Source: CAVPDE01 sp963702565 | GTDB taxonomy: Bacteria; Desulfobacterota; DSM-4660; Desulfatiglandales; HGW-15 | Length of the DNA: 64,000 nt | Assembly: GCA_963702565.1 (NCBI GenBank) | Contig: CAVPDE010000010.1 | Coordinates: forward strand, 434,001 to 498,000 | Reading direction: 5' to 3' | Shown here: positions 61,890 to 64,000 of the stretch, one piece after another | How the letters are laid out: each line of letters begins with the position of its first letter | Position numbering within the stretch: the stretch's first letter is position 1 | Notes under the pieces: generated by a model | What the model was told of the DNA's origin: nothing | Seen by the model: only the letters and a program-made list of their open reading frames with translations | The model's database searches: none | Translations under genes and position numbers: made by a program

Positions 61890-63977
61890 ATGGCCCAGGA
61901 TATTGAACGTTTGAGAAACATCGGCATCAGTGCCCACATTGACGCAGGGAAGACCACCCTGACGGAACGCGTCCTCTATTACACCAAGAGAATCCATGCG
62001 GTTCATGAAGTCAAAGGCAAGGACGGCGTCGGCGCCACCATGGACTCCATGGACCTGGAAAGGGAAAGAGGGATCACCATCCAGTCCGCGGCCACCCACT
62101 GCGAGTGGAAGGGCCACACCGTCAACATCATCGACACGCCCGGCCACGTGGATTTCACGATTGAAGTGGAGCGTGCGCTGAGAGTCCTGGACGGCTCCGT
62201 CCTCGTGTTGTGCGCCGTAGGCGGGGTGCAGTCCCAGTCCATCACCGTGGACCGCCAGATGAACCGCTACAAGGTTCCGAGGCTCGCCTTCATCAACAAG
62301 TGTGACCGCTCCGGCGCCAGCCCTTACCGTGTGGTGGATCAACTCCGCCAAAGGCTCAATCACAACGCGGTTCTCATGGAAATCCCCATCGGTTTGGAAG
62401 CGGAGTTCAAAGGCGTCGTGGACCTGGTTTCGATGCAGGCCGTGTATTTTGAAGGGGCTTACGGCGAGACCCTGGTGACCGGAGAGATCCCTTCCATCCT
62501 TCGAAGCGAAGCCAAGGCCAGAAGGGAAGAGCTCCTCGACGCGGCCTCCATGTTCTCCGACGAGCTGATGGAGGCGATCTTCGAAGATCAGGTGACCGAT
62601 GAACTGATCCGAAAGGCCGTCCGGAAAGGGACCCTGCTCCGCCAGATCACGCCGGTCTTTCTGGGCTCGGCCTACAAGAACATCGGCGTTCAGCCTCTCC
62701 TTGACGGCGTAAACCAGTATCTGCCCTCCCCGGGGGAGATCGAAAACAGCGCCCTGGATCTCGATGCGGATACCGCGGAAGTTGTCCTCAGCCCTGATCC
62801 TCAGGCGCCCATGGTCGCCCTCGCCTTCAAGCTCGAAGTGACTCCCTATGGCCAGTTGACCTATCTCAGGGTCTACCAGGGATCTCTTCGCAAAGGCGAT
62901 GAACTCCTCAACACCCGCAACAGAAAACGAATCAAGGTGGGAAGGCTGGTGATGATGCACGCCAGTGAAATGGAAGACACCCCGCAGGCAGAGGCCGGGG
63001 ACATTGTGGCTCTCTTCGGGGTCGACTGTTTCTCTGGGGACACCTTTACGGACGGGACCGTCAACTACGCCATGACCTCTATGCGGGTCCCGGAACCCGT
63101 GGTCTCTCTCGCCGTCACCCCGAAGGACAACAAGTCGAGCACCCAGATGTCCAAAGCCATTCACCGCTTTGTGAGAGAAGACCCTACCTTCCGCTCTCGC
63201 GTGGACCAGGAATCCGGTGAGACCATCATCTCCGGCATGGGGGAGCTCCATCTCGAAATCTACGTGGAGAGGATGAGGCGGGAATTCAGCGCCGAAGTGG
63301 AGACCGGCATGCCCCAGGTGGCTTACCGCGAAGCCATTTCCCGCAAGGCGGATTTCAATTACACCCACAAGAAGCAGACGGGGGGGTCCGGCCAGTATGG
63401 CCGCGTGGCCGGCTTCATGGAACCTTCCGAGGACCAGGGCTATGAGTTCGTTAATGCCGTGAGGGGCGGAGCCATCCCCACGGAGTTCATCCCGGCCGTG
63501 GAAAAGGGATTTCACGCCTGTCTTGAAAAGGGCCTCCTTCTGGGATTTCCGATTCTCGGCATGAGGATCACGATCAATGACGGCGCCTCCCACTCTGTGG
63601 ACTCCTCGGAGCTTGCTTTCCGGCAGGCGGCCGTGGGCGCGTTCAAACAGGCTTACATGAGTGCCAAGCCCCTGCTCCTCGAACCGATCATGAAGGTGGC
63701 TGTAGAATGCCCCTCCGATTTTCAGGGAAGTGTCATGGCTTCCATCAGCCAGCGCAGGGGCATGATCACGAGTTCCGCGGAAGACGGGGTGTTTACGACC
63801 GTTGAAGCGGAAGTCCCTCTGGCCGAGATGTTCGGTTATGCCACCACCCTTCGCTCGCTCACGCAGGGCAAAGCGGAGTTCACCATGGAGTTCTCAAAGT
63901 ATCACAAGGTGCCGGATTCCATTGCCGAGGAGCTGAAGAAAACGTTTGCAGACAGACTGAAGGGAGGAAAGAAATGA
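61890..63977 (+). CDS. fusA: Elongation factor G, mitochondria-like (spd) type
   Basis: 695 residues from ATG 61890 (GGAG six bases upstream). It drives ribosome translocation with GTP. G1 is AHIDAGKTTLTERV, switch II is IIDTPGHVDFTIEVERALRV, G4 is FINKCDRSG; domain IV has KKQTGGSGQYGRV and domain V EPIMKVAVECPSDFQGSV. The segments HEVKGKDGVGATMDSMDLER and LCAVGGVQSQSITVDRQMNR follow the spirochaete/planctomycete/deltaproteobacterial EF-G (spdEFG) pattern shared with mitochondrial EF-G1. A second, conventional fusA is therefore likely elsewhere. It overlaps the next start (ATGA). Confidence 0.95.
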   Translation: MAQDIERLRNIGISAHIDAGKTTLTERVLYYTKRIHAVHEVKGKDGVGATMDSMDLERERGITIQSAATHCEWKGHTVNIIDTPGHVDFTIEVERALRVLDGSVLVLCAVGGVQSQSITVDRQMNRYKVPRLAFINKCDRSGASPYRVVDQLRQRLNHNAVLMEIPIGLEAEFKGVVDLVSMQAVYFEGAYGETLVTGEIPSILRSEAKARREELLDAASMFSDELMEAIFEDQVTDELIRKAVRKGTLLRQITPVFLGSAYKNIGVQPLLDGVNQYLPSPGEIENSALDLDADTAEVVLSPDPQAPMVALAFKLEVTPYGQLTYLRVYQGSLRKGDELLNTRNRKRIKVGRLVMMHASEMEDTPQAEAGDIVALFGVDCFSGDTFTDGTVNYAMTSMRVPEPVVSLAVTPKDNKSSTQMSKAIHRFVREDPTFRSRVDQESGETIISGMGELHLEIYVERMRREFSAEVETGMPQVAYREAISRKADFNYTHKKQTGGSGQYGRVAGFMEPSEDQGYEFVNAVRGGAIPTEFIPAVEKGFHACLEKGLLLGFPILGMRITINDGASHSVDSSELAFRQAAVGAFKQAYMSAKPLLLEPIMKVAVECPSDFQGSVMASISQRRGMITSSAEDGVFTTVEAEVPLAEMFGYATTLRSLTQGKAEFTMEFSKYHKVPDSIAEELKKTFADRLKGGKK

Positions 63978-64000
63978 CCACCAAGAGCAGTCTTCTCAAG
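63974..64000 (+). CDS. Start of an unidentified gene (partial)
   Basis: An ATG overlaps the EF-G stop as ATGA, with GGGAGG eight bases upstream, and reads MTTKSSLLK to the window edge. Nine codons are too few to name it. Confidence 0.5.

Overview
The window reads as chromosomal DNA of an anaerobic deltaproteobacterium (Desulfobacterota), probably a sulfate reducer or syntroph. Supporting signs are a MetV-MetF-MvhD methylenetetrahydrofolate reductase module of the Wood-Ljungdahl type, a 2-hydroxyacyl-CoA dehydratase relative, a probable selenocysteine enzyme, a B. subtilis-type fadN-fadA-fadE beta-oxidation set, and an EF-G of the spirochaete/planctomycete/deltaproteobacterial (mitochondria-like) kind. 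This placement is an inference from gene content. No rRNA, tRNA, CRISPR, phage or insertion-sequence genes were seen.

Layout. 1-3.1 kb: a MarR-GNAT fusion regulator (cut by the window edge), a 2-hydroxyacid dehydrogenase and an HgdB-like dehydratase subunit with a one-base frameshift near its start. 3.4-4.8 kb: a MATE exporter. 4.9-26.4 kb, all on the minus strand: a nitrogen and one-carbon block read as glnA, an ACT-domain glnE, mvhD-metV-metF, two glutamate synthase FMN-domain paralogues, a GATase/GXGXG glutamate synthase subunit, carA, carB, purF and a sigma-54 activator. glnA has a perfect -24/-12 promoter. 26.9-32.1 kb, plus strand: an AspRS-GatC fusion followed by gatA and gatB. 32.1-35.1 kb: a peptide-type solute-binding protein and a second glutamine synthetase. 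35.3-48.6 kb: envelope and housekeeping genes (glycosyltransferase, WecA-like transferase, rsmG, an RluA-type synthase, nagZ, a methyltransferase with zinc ribbon behind a possible attenuator, a class II photolyase cluster, an Slp lipoprotein, mutY, an FAD oxidoreductase). 48.7-53.5 kb: sensor kinase, pentapeptide-repeat protein, SYLF protein. 53.5-54.9 kb: a CoA-disulfide-reductase-like enzyme whose active-site cysteine codon is an in-frame TGA followed by a SECIS-like hairpin. 55-61.8 kb: an SDR and fadNAE behind a FadR-type operator. 61.9 kb to the end: EF-G and the first codons of another gene.

The intergenic DNA is unusual. Many gene junctions carry degenerate 7- or 8-bp tandem arrays, often as two inverted arms, and several supply the stop codon of the preceding gene. 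A separate palindromic element of about 125 bp occurs three times, each time directly behind a TAG stop codon in the same orientation.

How the genes work together: glutamine synthetase, its adenylyltransferase, glutamate synthase and the glutamine-consuming carAB and purF are contiguous, with a sigma-54 activator at the far end. The most original single observations are the probable selenoprotein, the GlnD-like ACT pair on GlnE, the AspRS-GatC fusion and the repeat architecture.
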